Origin: an uncultured Candidatus Saccharibacteria bacterium
GTDB lineage: Bacteria > Patescibacteriota > Saccharimonadia > Saccharimonadales > Saccharimonadaceae
DNA length: 64,000 bases
Direction: 5' to 3'
Assembly: GCA_947166125.1 (NCBI GenBank)
Contig: CAMVCW010000002.1
Location: 140,646 to 204,645 of the forward strand
Each line of letters opens with the position of its first letter. Position 1 is the stretch's first letter. The translations under genes were made by a program, and so were the position numbers. The notes beneath the pieces were generated by a model. It was given only the letters and a program-made list of their open reading frames with translations, was not told the DNA's origin and ran no database searches. Below are positions 8,608 through 16,326 of the stretch, piece after piece.

Positions 8608-9570
8608 TTAATACCAAAATTCTTTCGGTAGTTTATCGGCAATGCGTTTGTGGAAATCCCAATCAAAACCGTCTAGCCGCTCTGGATTTTTGGTTTTAAA
8701 ATATTTCTTGCGAATTTCCTCGGCGGTCATAATATCACCTGGTATCAAACGATATTTTTTACGAAAATTTAACCCACGCTTATAACCTTTTGGTGGCAAT
8801 ACGGCCATTGGCAAGAAGTCACATTTAATTTCTGGATCAGAGTATAGTTTCAGCGCCAGCATCGACATCGTTGGAATAATTGGCTCCTCTTTTTTGTAGA
8901 CCTCTTCATTTTTAAACACAGTAGCTTGGCGCGTAGCGCTAGGCGCCACGGAAATTACACCGCCATTTTTCATCGCATCATGCGAAAGATTCGTATAGAT
9001 ATTGCGAAAATCATGTTTTAGTCTATTTCCGGCTTCGTATAGCTTAGTACCTTCCTTTAACCCCATTTTTTTCCAAGTAGCCGGCGTGATTGTGGGTGTA
9101 ATGACGATACCTAGCCGTTTAATCCTGTCAAAATTTGGCGCGAGAGCTTCATACCATGGCAAATTAACTGGAAAATACATCGGCTTATCGCCCATAATAT
9201 CAATCTTCATTGCCAAAATTCGCGCAATTTCACCCAGTGATGGATGGTTAAATCCGATCACTAGCCCTTTTTCACTATCTTTTGGCATTCCGGTATAGGA
9301 CCCTGGCGTAATTTTGGATAGGATTTTCACTAATTTTTTGCGTGCTGCTTTACTGTGTTTGGCCATATCGTGCTTGGGGCCAGTAGTGCCAAAAACATAA
9401 TTTATCGCCGCATTGCATGCTTTGCCCACTGGTACCATCTCTTTGCGTAGATTCTCCGCTCCGAGCGAATTCAATAAGGAATAATTTTCATGCTGGATTT
9501 TATCAATAATTTCTTCTGCTGGCAGCTCGGCCAATTCTTTTTTAGTAAAAATATTTTTCTTTTTCGTCAT
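8608..9570 (-). CDS. Putative glycerolipid-type acyltransferase
   Basis: 320 residues. An NHPSLGE motif near residue 107 fits the HX4(D/E) active site of PlsC-like acyltransferases, and SVAPSATRQ near residue 214 lies where these enzymes have FPEGTR. The assignment is tentative because both motifs deviate. The start is placed at 9570 (MTKKKN): a longer frame at 9606 would begin inside the preceding terminator, and TATAAT (9581-9586, minus) ends 10 nt before 9570. If correct, it would modify lipids in an organism that probably scavenges fatty acids from its host. Confidence 0.45.
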   Translation of the reverse strand: MTKKKNIFTKKELAELPAEEIIDKIQHENYSLLNSLGAENLRKEMVPVGKACNAAINYVFGTTGPKHDMAKHSKAARKKLVKILSKITPGSYTGMPKDSEKGLVIGFNHPSLGEIARILAMKIDIMGDKPMYFPVNLPWYEALAPNFDRIKRLGIVITPTITPATWKKMGLKEGTKLYEAGNRLKHDFRNIYTNLSHDAMKNGGVISVAPSATRQATVFKNEEVYKKEEPIIPTMSMLALKLYSDPEIKCDFLPMAVLPPKGYKRGLNFRKKYRLIPGDIMTAEEIRKKYFKTKNPERLDGFDWDFHKRIADKLPKEFWY

Positions 9571-9590
9571 GACAATCATTATTATAACAC

Positions 9591-9617
9591 AAAAAATACC
9601 CCGCATTTATTGCGGGG
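9591..9617 (-). terminator. Terminator before the acyltransferase-like gene
   Basis: CCCCGC, loop, GCGGGG, then TATTTTTT on the minus strand, after the hypothetical gene at 9624-10079. Confidence 0.85.
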
Positions 9618-9623
9618 CGAGCT

Positions 9624-10079
9624 TTAAGGTTCGCTTACGATTATTAGGGCGTTTAGCCCTTTTGCAGTGGGTGGGTTCTTCAATAACATTTCCACCTGCC
9701 AATTAAACCTTGCGACATGCTCTGGCATCGGTTGTAGGTTCAATTTGATCAGCTTTTGCTTAACATATATCCCAATTATCTTTTTTGCCCCAATTTTTTT
9801 CAAGTCTTCTACTGCTCTATGTCTATCGCAATGATTTGCGGAGCAATCACCAGACAAAGTCGTCAAGACACTCTTACCTGCCACTAGGTATAAACCGTTT
9901 AAAAGTTCAGGTGAAGTGGCCTCAGCAAAGCTAGAAAGGTTTTTGGAAAACTTTTTTAGGACTTCTCTTTTGAATTCCGAATCGGCTCCAAATAATATTA
10001 TCCCCACCGGTTCTTTAATGCTATTAATCTCAGCGAAAATCTCTTTAAAGGTGCTTATAATACTAACATCCCAGCCCAT
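9624..10079 (-). CDS. Hypothetical protein, Cys/His motif
   Basis: 151 residues, not recognised. It has an N-terminal strand-helix pattern (PVGIILFGADSEFKREVLKKFS), a central GDCSANHCDRHRAVEDLKK segment that could bind metal or form a redox site, and a C-terminal strand. No membrane segment or signal peptide. The start at 10079 is chosen because AGAGGTGA lies six bases upstream; a TTG two codons earlier is possible. It is monocistronic with its own terminator. Confidence 0.6.
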   Translation of the reverse strand: MGWDVSIISTFKEIFAEINSIKEPVGIILFGADSEFKREVLKKFSKNLSSFAEATSPELLNGLYLVAGKSVLTTLSGDCSANHCDRHRAVEDLKKIGAKKIIGIYVKQKLIKLNLQPMPEHVARFNWQVEMLLKNPPTAKGLNALIIVSEP

Positions 10080-10163
10080 TAACAATCACCTCTTTTCCAA
10101 TGGCTAAAAATATAGTACCCGCATATTATATATTAAAAAATACAATTAGTCAAGTTCTGCATA

Positions 10164-10193
10164 TTGACTAAGAGTAGCGGAGCATGGTACAAT
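10164..10193 (+). promoter_or_regulatory. Promoter for the tRNA-Gln region
   Basis: TTGACT (10164-10169), an 18-base spacer and TACAAT (10188-10193). Transcription would run first through the broken tRNA-Gln copy, then through the intact gene. Confidence 0.65.
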
Positions 10194-10205
10194 AAGTTTA
10201 TCCAC

Positions 10206-10261
10206 TGGGGATTCGCCAAGTGGTAAGGCAGCGGGTTCTGGTCCCGCCATTCGTGGGTTCG
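10206..10261 (+). pseudogene. 5' fragment of tRNA-Gln (partial duplicate)
   Basis: 56 bases match positions 1-56 of the intact tRNA-Gln at 10375 with two mismatches in the acceptor stem, including the whole D arm and the CTG anticodon arm. The match stops inside the T arm (after GGGTTCG), and no sequence able to complete the acceptor stem follows. It cannot fold as a full tRNA. Confidence 0.85.
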
Positions 10262-10374
10262 CACGTCGTAGAAGGCGAGCGAAAAGAAAGTTTACTTTCT
10301 TTTCCGAGACGACGCCCGACGTAGTATTTCGCGTAAGCGAAATAGGGGAACCCAAATTTACAATGACATAATAA
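10262..10374 (+). other. Hairpin-rich insert between broken and intact tRNA-Gln
   Basis: 113 bases with no plausible coding sequence. Three inverted repeats: outer CGTCGT/ACGACG, a perfect 11-bp hairpin GAAAAGAAAGT/ACTTTCTTTTC, and ATTTCGC/GCGAAAT. It looks like a small structured insertion or recombination scar. Confidence 0.6.
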
Positions 10375-10449
10375 TGGGGTGTCGCCAAGTGGTAAGGCAG
10401 CGGGTTCTGGTCCCGCCATTCGTGGGTTCGAGTCCTACCACCCCAGCCA
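10375..10449 (+). tRNA. tRNA-Gln (CTG)
   Basis: A complete cloverleaf with acceptor TGGGGTG/CACCCCA, anticodon stem GCGGG/CCCGC with loop TTCTGGT (anticodon CTG) and T loop TTCGAGT. CCA is encoded at 10447-10449. Confidence 0.95.
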
Positions 10450-10454
10450 CGTCA

Positions 10455-10483
10455 TTGACAAATGTAGCCAAGTATGATATAAT
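10455..10483 (+). promoter_or_regulatory. Perfect-consensus sigma70 promoter with no gene in front of it
   Basis: TTGACA (10455-10460), a 17-base spacer and TATAAT (10478-10483) on the plus strand. The expected start, about 10490, is only 20 bases from the 3' end of the convergent ABC transporter gene, so transcription would be antisense to it. A weak GCC...GGC hairpin and a T run (10493-10515) may end it quickly. Confidence 0.6.
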
Positions 10484-10511
10484 AAGAGATATAGCCCACC
10501 AGAGGCGTTTT

Positions 10512-13500
10512 TTATTCGCTTCTCAATGCCTCTACCGGGTCTTTTTTGCTGGCTGAACGCGCCGGGATTAATCCACCAATCAAAGTTAAAATCACGCTTA
10601 GAATTATTAAGAACAACGCTGTCTTTGGATCTAATGCTGCATTTAGCGGTATATCACCCGTAAAGTGATGTAGTACTAAATTGATAATTGGTATCAACAA
10701 ATAAGAAATTACGATTCCAAAAATACCCGACAAAAATCCAATAATAAACGTCTCCGCATTGAAAATAGACGAAATATTATGCTTGCTTGCCCCAATTGCT
10801 CTAAGAATCCCAATCTCTTTTTTGCGCTCATATACTGAAATATATGTAATCACGCCAATCATAATAGATGATACAACTAACGAAATAGACACAAATGCAA
10901 TCAATACATATGAAACCGCATCTACAATCGTTTTTACAGATGACATCAGTACGCCGGTAGTATCGGTATAATCTATCACTTTATCATCCATATCTAGCGA
11001 GCGCATCTTTTCATTATAATTATTCAAAAACTCCATAAAATGCGACTTACCATCAAAACTCCAGAAATAAAATGACATTTTTGTGGGATCATTAAGATCT
11101 TGATATCCTAATGCTGATAAATTAGTGGCTAAAGTAGATTTTTTCTTAGTAAACATTGCTGTGACTACGCGTGATAATTCTTCTTCCGAGAAATTCAATT
11201 TAAACGCGCCAATTATTGCGTTTTGATCTACGTTAAACGCATTCGCAAAACTAGAAGAAAGATAAGTGGTTAGTCCGCCGATTTTTGCCATCACGGATTT
11301 CTGCATTGATAGATTTGCCGCCGCCCCAGCCAAGCTATCAAACACCGCCTCCACTTCGGCTTGTTTTAAATATTCCGCAGGTGAATAAATTGCGCTGCTA
11401 GCAAATGCTTCTAAGTATTTCCCCAAATACCCTTTTAGTAGTCTACTATGGGCGCTTTTCAGATTCTCCGCTGGTAGCGTATAATCACTTTCCAAATCGC
11501 CAAAATCCTTTTGCTCGGTAAATTTATCCACAAACTCTATAATTATCGCCGGAGCCTTTTCTGGATTCATTAAATCTGCAATACTTATTTCCCCATTAAC
11601 AATCTTTTCTTGGAGCTCCACGGTCATTTCATTCGCTAAATCCGTAAAACGGTTTTCTAGTGCACTCTTTACAGTAGGAATTTCATTTATACCGGTAGTG
11701 ATATCAGTGGAAATGTCCCCCATATATTCGCGCGTTTTAGCGCTTACAGCATTTTGGTCAATTTTTACGCCAAACGCCTGCGAAAGCGCCGTCTCATCTA
11801 TGGATACCAAATCGCTAAATTCAAAATTAAAATCGTTCCCTTCCTCACCAAATTTAGTATTAGAAAATATATCTAATTCTGGGTTCGCCAGTTGTTTCTT
11901 CACGATCTCGGTTTCGCCCGCTTTTTCAATAATGTGTGTTACTAAACTTGGCAAATATGCTACCCCACTACCACTAGATAGCATTTCCGAATTTACTACT
12001 GCTACACCGGTAATTTTCAGCTTCTCGGATCCATTATATATATCGCGCATATATTCTTTATCGCTTGTCATATCTTCATATACGTCATATTTACTATTAA
12101 ATTTGTAAGTTTCCGTAGCTGGCACCAGGCGAAGATCCACATTCATCAAATCATCATAAGAAATTTCTAGCGGCTCATTATGTATATCTGCACTTTCCCC
12201 ACTCATAATTTTAGATACAATTTTGTTTAGCTCATCCGTATCATGAAACCCTAACGAATACGTTAAGAGCTCAGATATCTCGCCTTTGTTGCTGAGTATC
12301 ACCATTAGTTCATTGTAATTTTCTGGATATCGCCCAGCCAGTAACTCTGTGTCATTTTCTAAGTTTTCCTTTTCAAATTGCTGGAACACCGACGTCATCG
12401 AAGAATAATTGCGAAGCAGCGACGATTCGCCTACCAGCGAAGTAAACAAAGTGCTTGGATTCACTTTTGCTACTGCGCCCGTCGCATCTTCGGTATAGAT
12501 CAGTGGATCTACATTGTATTCGTATTCTAATAACCGGATATCGTCTTTTACTTCTGCCCTATTTTTCTCCAAATATTCCGCAAAGCTTGGCAAATCATTA
12601 TTGGACACCGTGCCTAACGTAGAAGTTAAAATTTGATTCTCTTTCAGTTTGCCGTCACTTTCTCCACTAGCCGCTCCGCCGGTCAGATTTAATAATATTC
12701 CCGTCAAATCTGCCGACTCTTTTTGTAATGCCAACGGATACGAGGTTAATGTATCCTCTTCAATCTTATCAATGTAATTCTGGAATCCAGTAGACACCGC
12801 AGAAATCAACGCAATACCAATAATCCCAATGGAGCCAGCCGCCGCCACCAGTATTGTGCGCGCTTTCTTAGTGAGCAAATTTTGCAGAGAAAGCGACAGC
12901 GCCGTCACGAAAGACATTTTCGTTTTCTTTTGCTTTTTGGCGGCCTTTTCTAAATCTAAATCAGTTTTTTCTTTGCCGTCATATGGGTTAGAGTCAGAAG
13001 TAATTTCGCCATCTTTCAAAGTAATAATCCGTGTAGCGTATTTTTCAGCCAGCTCCGGATTGTGCGTCACCATTACTACCAGCTTGGTCTTAGAAATTTC
13101 TTTCAAAAGATCCATAATTTGGACACTAGTCTCAGAATCAAGTGCGCCTGTTGGCTCATCGGCCAGTAAAATATCCGGATTATTTACTAAGGCGCGCGCT
13201 ATTGCTACTCTTTGCATCTGTCCGCCAGATAGCTGTGCCGGGCGCTTATCTATATGTTCTTCAAGTCCTACATCTTTTAAGGCCTTTTTGGCTCGCCGCA
13301 CCGCCTCGCGTTTAGAAATACCAGATAATGTAAGTGCCAGTTTTACATTATTTAACACTGTTTGGTGCGGGATCAAATTATAACTTTGGAATACAAAACC
13401 AATCCTATGATTACGGTATGCGTCCCAATCCTTATCGCGGAATTTCTTGGTAGATTTTTCGTTAATAATCAAATCTCCACCCGTGTAATCATCTAGCCCG

Positions 13501-13655
13501 CCTACAATATTAAGAAGTGTAGTTTTGCCAGAACCACTTGGCCCAAGTATCGCTGCGAATTCACTGGTGCGAAAATTAATCTTAATATTTTTTAAGACGG
13601 TACGTTTTATCCCACCGGTCTTGTAGACCTTCTTCACACCTCGAATTTCGAGCAT
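10512..13655 (-). CDS. MacB/LolD-type ABC ATPase fused to FtsX-like permease
   Basis: 1047 residues in one chain. An N-terminal ABC ATPase (1-230) has Walker A GPSGSGKT at 38-45, signature LSGGQMQRVA, Walker B ILLADEPTG and H-loop THN. A permease follows: TM1 near residue 260, a very long extracytoplasmic insert (about 290-880, ORF-rich in acidic and Ser/Thr residues), then three C-terminal helices with the FtsX motif ERKKEIGILRAIGAS. This is MacB architecture but with an unusually large outer domain. Such transporters move lipopeptides, peptides or toxins, or act as mechanotransmitters. TATAAT (13665-13670, minus) ends 9 nt before the ATG, with no ribosome-binding site. Confidence 0.9.
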   Translation of the reverse strand: MLEIRGVKKVYKTGGIKRTVLKNIKINFRTSEFAAILGPSGSGKTTLLNIVGGLDDYTGGDLIINEKSTKKFRDKDWDAYRNHRIGFVFQSYNLIPHQTVLNNVKLALTLSGISKREAVRRAKKALKDVGLEEHIDKRPAQLSGGQMQRVAIARALVNNPDILLADEPTGALDSETSVQIMDLLKEISKTKLVVMVTHNPELAEKYATRIITLKDGEITSDSNPYDGKEKTDLDLEKAAKKQKKTKMSFVTALSLSLQNLLTKKARTILVAAAGSIGIIGIALISAVSTGFQNYIDKIEEDTLTSYPLALQKESADLTGILLNLTGGAASGESDGKLKENQILTSTLGTVSNNDLPSFAEYLEKNRAEVKDDIRLLEYEYNVDPLIYTEDATGAVAKVNPSTLFTSLVGESSLLRNYSSMTSVFQQFEKENLENDTELLAGRYPENYNELMVILSNKGEISELLTYSLGFHDTDELNKIVSKIMSGESADIHNEPLEISYDDLMNVDLRLVPATETYKFNSKYDVYEDMTSDKEYMRDIYNGSEKLKITGVAVVNSEMLSSGSGVAYLPSLVTHIIEKAGETEIVKKQLANPELDIFSNTKFGEEGNDFNFEFSDLVSIDETALSQAFGVKIDQNAVSAKTREYMGDISTDITTGINEIPTVKSALENRFTDLANEMTVELQEKIVNGEISIADLMNPEKAPAIIIEFVDKFTEQKDFGDLESDYTLPAENLKSAHSRLLKGYLGKYLEAFASSAIYSPAEYLKQAEVEAVFDSLAGAAANLSMQKSVMAKIGGLTTYLSSSFANAFNVDQNAIIGAFKLNFSEEELSRVVTAMFTKKKSTLATNLSALGYQDLNDPTKMSFYFWSFDGKSHFMEFLNNYNEKMRSLDMDDKVIDYTDTTGVLMSSVKTIVDAVSYVLIAFVSISLVVSSIMIGVITYISVYERKKEIGILRAIGASKHNISSIFNAETFIIGFLSGIFGIVISYLLIPIINLVLHHFTGDIPLNAALDPKTALFLIILSVILTLIGGLIPARSASKKDPVEALRSE

Positions 13656-13706
13656 ATTAATATAATTATAACATTCATTTTATATCACACAATAAAATTA
13701 TTATGT

Positions 13707-13712
13707 TATAAT
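13707..13712 (+). promoter_or_regulatory. Extended -10 promoter of leader RNA copy A
   Basis: TGTTATAAT context (TG 2-3 bases before TATAAT). Transcription would start at about 13719, exactly where helix P1 of the leader RNA begins. Confidence 0.65.
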
Positions 13713-13718
13713 GAAAGA

Positions 13719-13863
13719 GCTATAAATCGATAAAATTACACATTAGTAATTTTAGTATTAAGTAACCAAGTTTTAGAATGGCACCGTAAGGAAGTCGTTC
13801 AACTTGGTTAGGTAATACTAATGTGAGTTATCGGTTTATAGCACCCCTTGCGGTGCCATTTTT
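13719..13863 (+). ncRNA. Structured leader RNA, copy A (GGCACC pseudoknot family)
   Basis: Nested helices P1 13720-13733/13828-13841, P2 13739-13748/13816-13825 and P3 13763-13772/13801-13810; P2 and P3 are perfect 10-bp helices. P3 encloses the loop GGCACCGTAAGG (13780-13791), complementary over 12 positions (one G-U) to CCTTGCGGTGCC (13846-13857). The latter also forms a local GCACC/GGTGC hairpin before a T run (13859-13863). Three further copies in the window share loop and 3' motif but have different stems that still pair. It lies 70 nt before the surface protein gene at 13934. The class is not recognised. Confidence 0.8.
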
Positions 13864-13890
13864 GTTAATCCCCATTAATATAGTGGCACC
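13864..13890 (+). promoter_or_regulatory. Third complementary arm downstream of leader A
   Basis: GGCACC at 13885-13890 can pair with GGTGCC of the terminator-like arm, with a nested TTAAT/ATTAA hairpin between. It offers a third, mutually exclusive partner for the same segment. The same 3' segment recurs unchanged in copy D. Confidence 0.55.
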
Positions 13891-13933
13891 ACATGGGGGG
13901 AGTTAGTAAAGCTAATTATAAGCGAGGTAAAAG

Positions 13934-15679
13934 ATGGGCCACAAAGTAAAACAATCTTTAATAAGTAGTAGAATAGATTTCTTCTACTATGCTTTCCGCA
14001 ATGTATTGTTAGTTTCTATTCCCCTCCTTACTATCTCTGCCCTCATCCTAGGTCTCACTACCTCTCACTCCTCCGCAGATACCGCCAGTTCAGACGACAT
14101 CACTCTTAAATTAGACGTAGCCTGCACTGTTAGTAGTGTAGTTACTTCTCCCCATAGTGCCCTAGATATGAATGTTGGCCAGTATAAGACTGATATTGGT
14201 AATACAGACATTAGTGTATTCTGTAATGATAATAATGGTTATAGTATCTATGCGGTAGGTAGTAGTGGAGATGTAGATGGTAATACAGACTTAGTTAATA
14301 CTGTAAATGAAAGCTATAACATTAGAACTGGAGTATACAATGATACCATCCAAACTAATCCTTCATCCTGGGCTATGAAACTAACAGCAGGAGTAGGTAC
14401 TGGTATAGACCCAACTACAGGAGGACCAGTTCCTACTACTCCACCTACCATCATTAATGGTTTTGATAACTACAGTACTATACCAAATGTCTATACCCAA
14501 GTAGCTAAAAGAACGTCTGGTACTAGTATGATAACAGATAGTGATGCTTCTGGATCATATCTCAACACTACTTACCAGATATATGCTAGTTCCTATCAAC
14601 CTGCAGGTACTTATAATGGTAAAGTAAAGTACGTAATAGTGCATCCAAATAGTAATAACAATCATCTAGGCTTCAATGAAGTTTATGCATTGCAAGGTAA
14701 AAATCCAGTCAATGTAGAAAGTGGTACATACTATACTATGCAGGATATGGACTCTCAAATATGTAGTCTTGTAGGTGATACTGGCACAAGTACCGCCACA
14801 CAATTATTAGACACTAGAGATAATAACCTCTATTGGGTAGCTAAACTGGAAGATGATAATTGCTGGATGACTAGTAACTTAGATCTAGATATAGGTGGAT
14901 TAAAAACCGCACCACTCAACTCCAACAATACGGATATTAGTACAGATCCTAATGTTTATGCTAGCAGCGGCATCTATTCAGACTATAACGTATCAGACGG
15001 TGTCTATACTTGGAATCCAGTATCTACCGCTAAAACTTCCAGCTACTATATCGATAATACTTCAGTCAAACCATCTGCTTGGCCGATCAACAATTATACT
15101 ACCCCATACTCAGCTGAAGGTGGTGACACTTACTATTACACTTCTAACACCACCGGCAATGATACAAGGTATAATTCACTGCAAGATTGTAAAAACGCTA
15201 GCCATACAGAAGACGAATGTAAACGTTACTTCGCCGGTAACTACTACAACTGGACTGCAGCTATCGCTTCCAATAATTCTACTGATATAGGTAGCACATC
15301 AGGAGAAATCGCCTCTAACTCTATTTGTCCTAAAGGTTGGCGTCTTCCTAATACTTCACAAGCAAATAACGTATACAATGAGTTTGGTAGAATGCTTTAT
15401 CAAGCTGAAATAACTACTAAAGCATCTGCTGGTAACGATTCTGTAGGCTACACGACGGGTGGTTTTAACAAATTACGTTCTAATCCATACTACTTTGTGC
15501 GGTCTGGCGGTATCAATGGCGGTACCCTGTACTATCCTGGCGTCGACGGTAACTACTGGTCTAGTACGGTTAGCAGTAGTACCGGCGCTTACGTCCTGAG
15601 CTTTAATGGTACTGATATCTACCCAGCCCGTAACAACAGCAGGTACGGCGGGAGGTCTGTACGCTGTGTTGCTCGCTGA
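13934..15679 (+). CDS. Surface protein 1: stalk plus FISUMP/C-type-lectin-like domain
   Basis: 581 residues. A signal anchor lies at about 24-46. A Ser/Thr/Asn-rich beta-sandwich stalk (50-235) ends in YQPAGTYNGKVKYVIVHP; the same stalk type occurs in the protein at 39343. From about residue 265 comes a FISUMP-type domain: YYTMQDM, LLDTRDNNLYWVAKLEDDNCWMT, then SICPKGWRLP near residue 460. The last 62 residues (YWSST...GRSVRCVAR) resemble the variable lectin domain of diversity-generating retroelement targets and are GC-shifted. It is exported, probably a host-contact adhesin. The start is ATG after GAGGT, behind leader RNA A. Confidence 0.75.
   Translation: MGHKVKQSLISSRIDFFYYAFRNVLLVSIPLLTISALILGLTTSHSSADTASSDDITLKLDVACTVSSVVTSPHSALDMNVGQYKTDIGNTDISVFCNDNNGYSIYAVGSSGDVDGNTDLVNTVNESYNIRTGVYNDTIQTNPSSWAMKLTAGVGTGIDPTTGGPVPTTPPTIINGFDNYSTIPNVYTQVAKRTSGTSMITDSDASGSYLNTTYQIYASSYQPAGTYNGKVKYVIVHPNSNNNHLGFNEVYALQGKNPVNVESGTYYTMQDMDSQICSLVGDTGTSTATQLLDTRDNNLYWVAKLEDDNCWMTSNLDLDIGGLKTAPLNSNNTDISTDPNVYASSGIYSDYNVSDGVYTWNPVSTAKTSSYYIDNTSVKPSAWPINNYTTPYSAEGGDTYYYTSNTTGNDTRYNSLQDCKNASHTEDECKRYFAGNYYNWTAAIASNNSTDIGSTSGEIASNSICPKGWRLPNTSQANNVYNEFGRMLYQAEITTKASAGNDSVGYTTGGFNKLRSNPYYFVRSGGINGGTLYYPGVDGNYWSSTVSSSTGAYVLSFNGTDIYPARNNSRYGGRSVRCVAR
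15494..15679 (+). other. Candidate DGR-type variable region of surface protein 1
   Basis: The last 62 codons are visibly richer in G/C and in NNC/NNT codons than the AT-rich body of the gene. Aligned to the end of surface protein 2, most changes fall in the first two bases of codons ending in C or T, while CTAGTACGGT and GGGAGGTCTGT are kept. That is the footprint of adenine mutagenesis of AAY codons. Confidence 0.55.
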
Positions 15680-15847
15680 TTTTTCCAGCGCCCGGCAGGT
15701 GACCGAAATCTAAGTTTCTCGCAAAAAGCCTAGGCTTATTCTAGCCGCAAGCATAATATAAAATTCCCCAGAGGTAAAACACCTTATGTTCTCAATTTTC
15801 TAAGTAGGGGGTTGAAATTCTTCTACCCCTGTGCTAATGTCGCCATT

Positions 15848-16243
15848 ATGAAGAATCATTATCAAGTTATAGTTCAAACTTCATACAAAGACCGCCCATA
15901 CGATTTTGAACTTTCTGCGGCTATTATCGTGGCAGAATATTTCAAAACAGATATTATTTTTATGCGCCCCATGCATTTAAAATCCCCAGACCTAAAAATC
16001 AGAAATGAGATTTGGGAACTCAAAAGCCCTACCGGCAATAGCAAAAACACTATACACAATAATATTAAAACCGCTAGAAAACAATCTACCAATATAATAA
16101 TAGATTTAAGAAATTGCAAACTAAATGAGCAGAAAGCCTTATCTAGAATTAGGGACGCTTTCAAAAAACGCAAAAGAAAAACCGGCAAATATCTCATCAT
16201 AAACAAACGCGGTAAAATTATTGACATTTTAGATATTCTTTAG
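15848..16243 (+). CDS. Stand-alone CdiA-C-like tRNA nuclease domain protein
   Basis: 131 residues counted from the ATG at 15848 (MKNHYQ); a longer TTG frame is less likely. The central segment matches the CdiA C-terminal tRNase family: D-x-x-I-x-NEIWELKSPTGNSKNTI, then a KQSTNIIIDLR strand and a C-terminal YLIINKRGKIIDIL. The Glu-Leu-Lys/Ser-Pro-Thr-Gly-Asn core is the likely active site. No signal peptide and no carrier repeats, so it is either secreted by another route, a domesticated nuclease or an orphan module. It follows surface protein 1 by about 170 nt. No immunity gene is recognisable beside it. Confidence 0.65.
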   Translation: MKNHYQVIVQTSYKDRPYDFELSAAIIVAEYFKTDIIFMRPMHLKSPDLKIRNEIWELKSPTGNSKNTIHNNIKTARKQSTNIIIDLRNCKLNEQKALSRIRDAFKKRKRKTGKYLIINKRGKIIDILDIL

Positions 16244-16298
16244 TAATATAAAGATATAAAAGTACTAAAGATACTTCAGTGTATACAATAGACTTTCG

Positions 16299-16325
16299 GA
16301 TAGCCCTTCGGGGCTATCTTTTTAT
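16299..16325. terminator. Terminator after the CdiA-C-like gene, possibly bidirectional
   Basis: GATAGCCC, TTCG loop, GGGCTATC then T residues on the plus strand. It lies two bases from the 3' end of the convergent histidine kinase gene. Confidence 0.85.
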
Positions 16326-16326
16326 A

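Noticed and set aside
10146..10419. Two overlapping open frames on the minus strand across the tRNA-Gln region
   Set aside because: They read through the intact and broken tRNA genes and have no start signals; repeated peptide segments simply reflect the tRNA duplication.
13680..13933. Possible CRISPR array or transposon terminal repeats in the GGCACC elements
   Set aside because: There are no regularly spaced direct repeats with spacers, no transposase, and the repeated segments pair with each other within each copy; an RNA fold explains them better.
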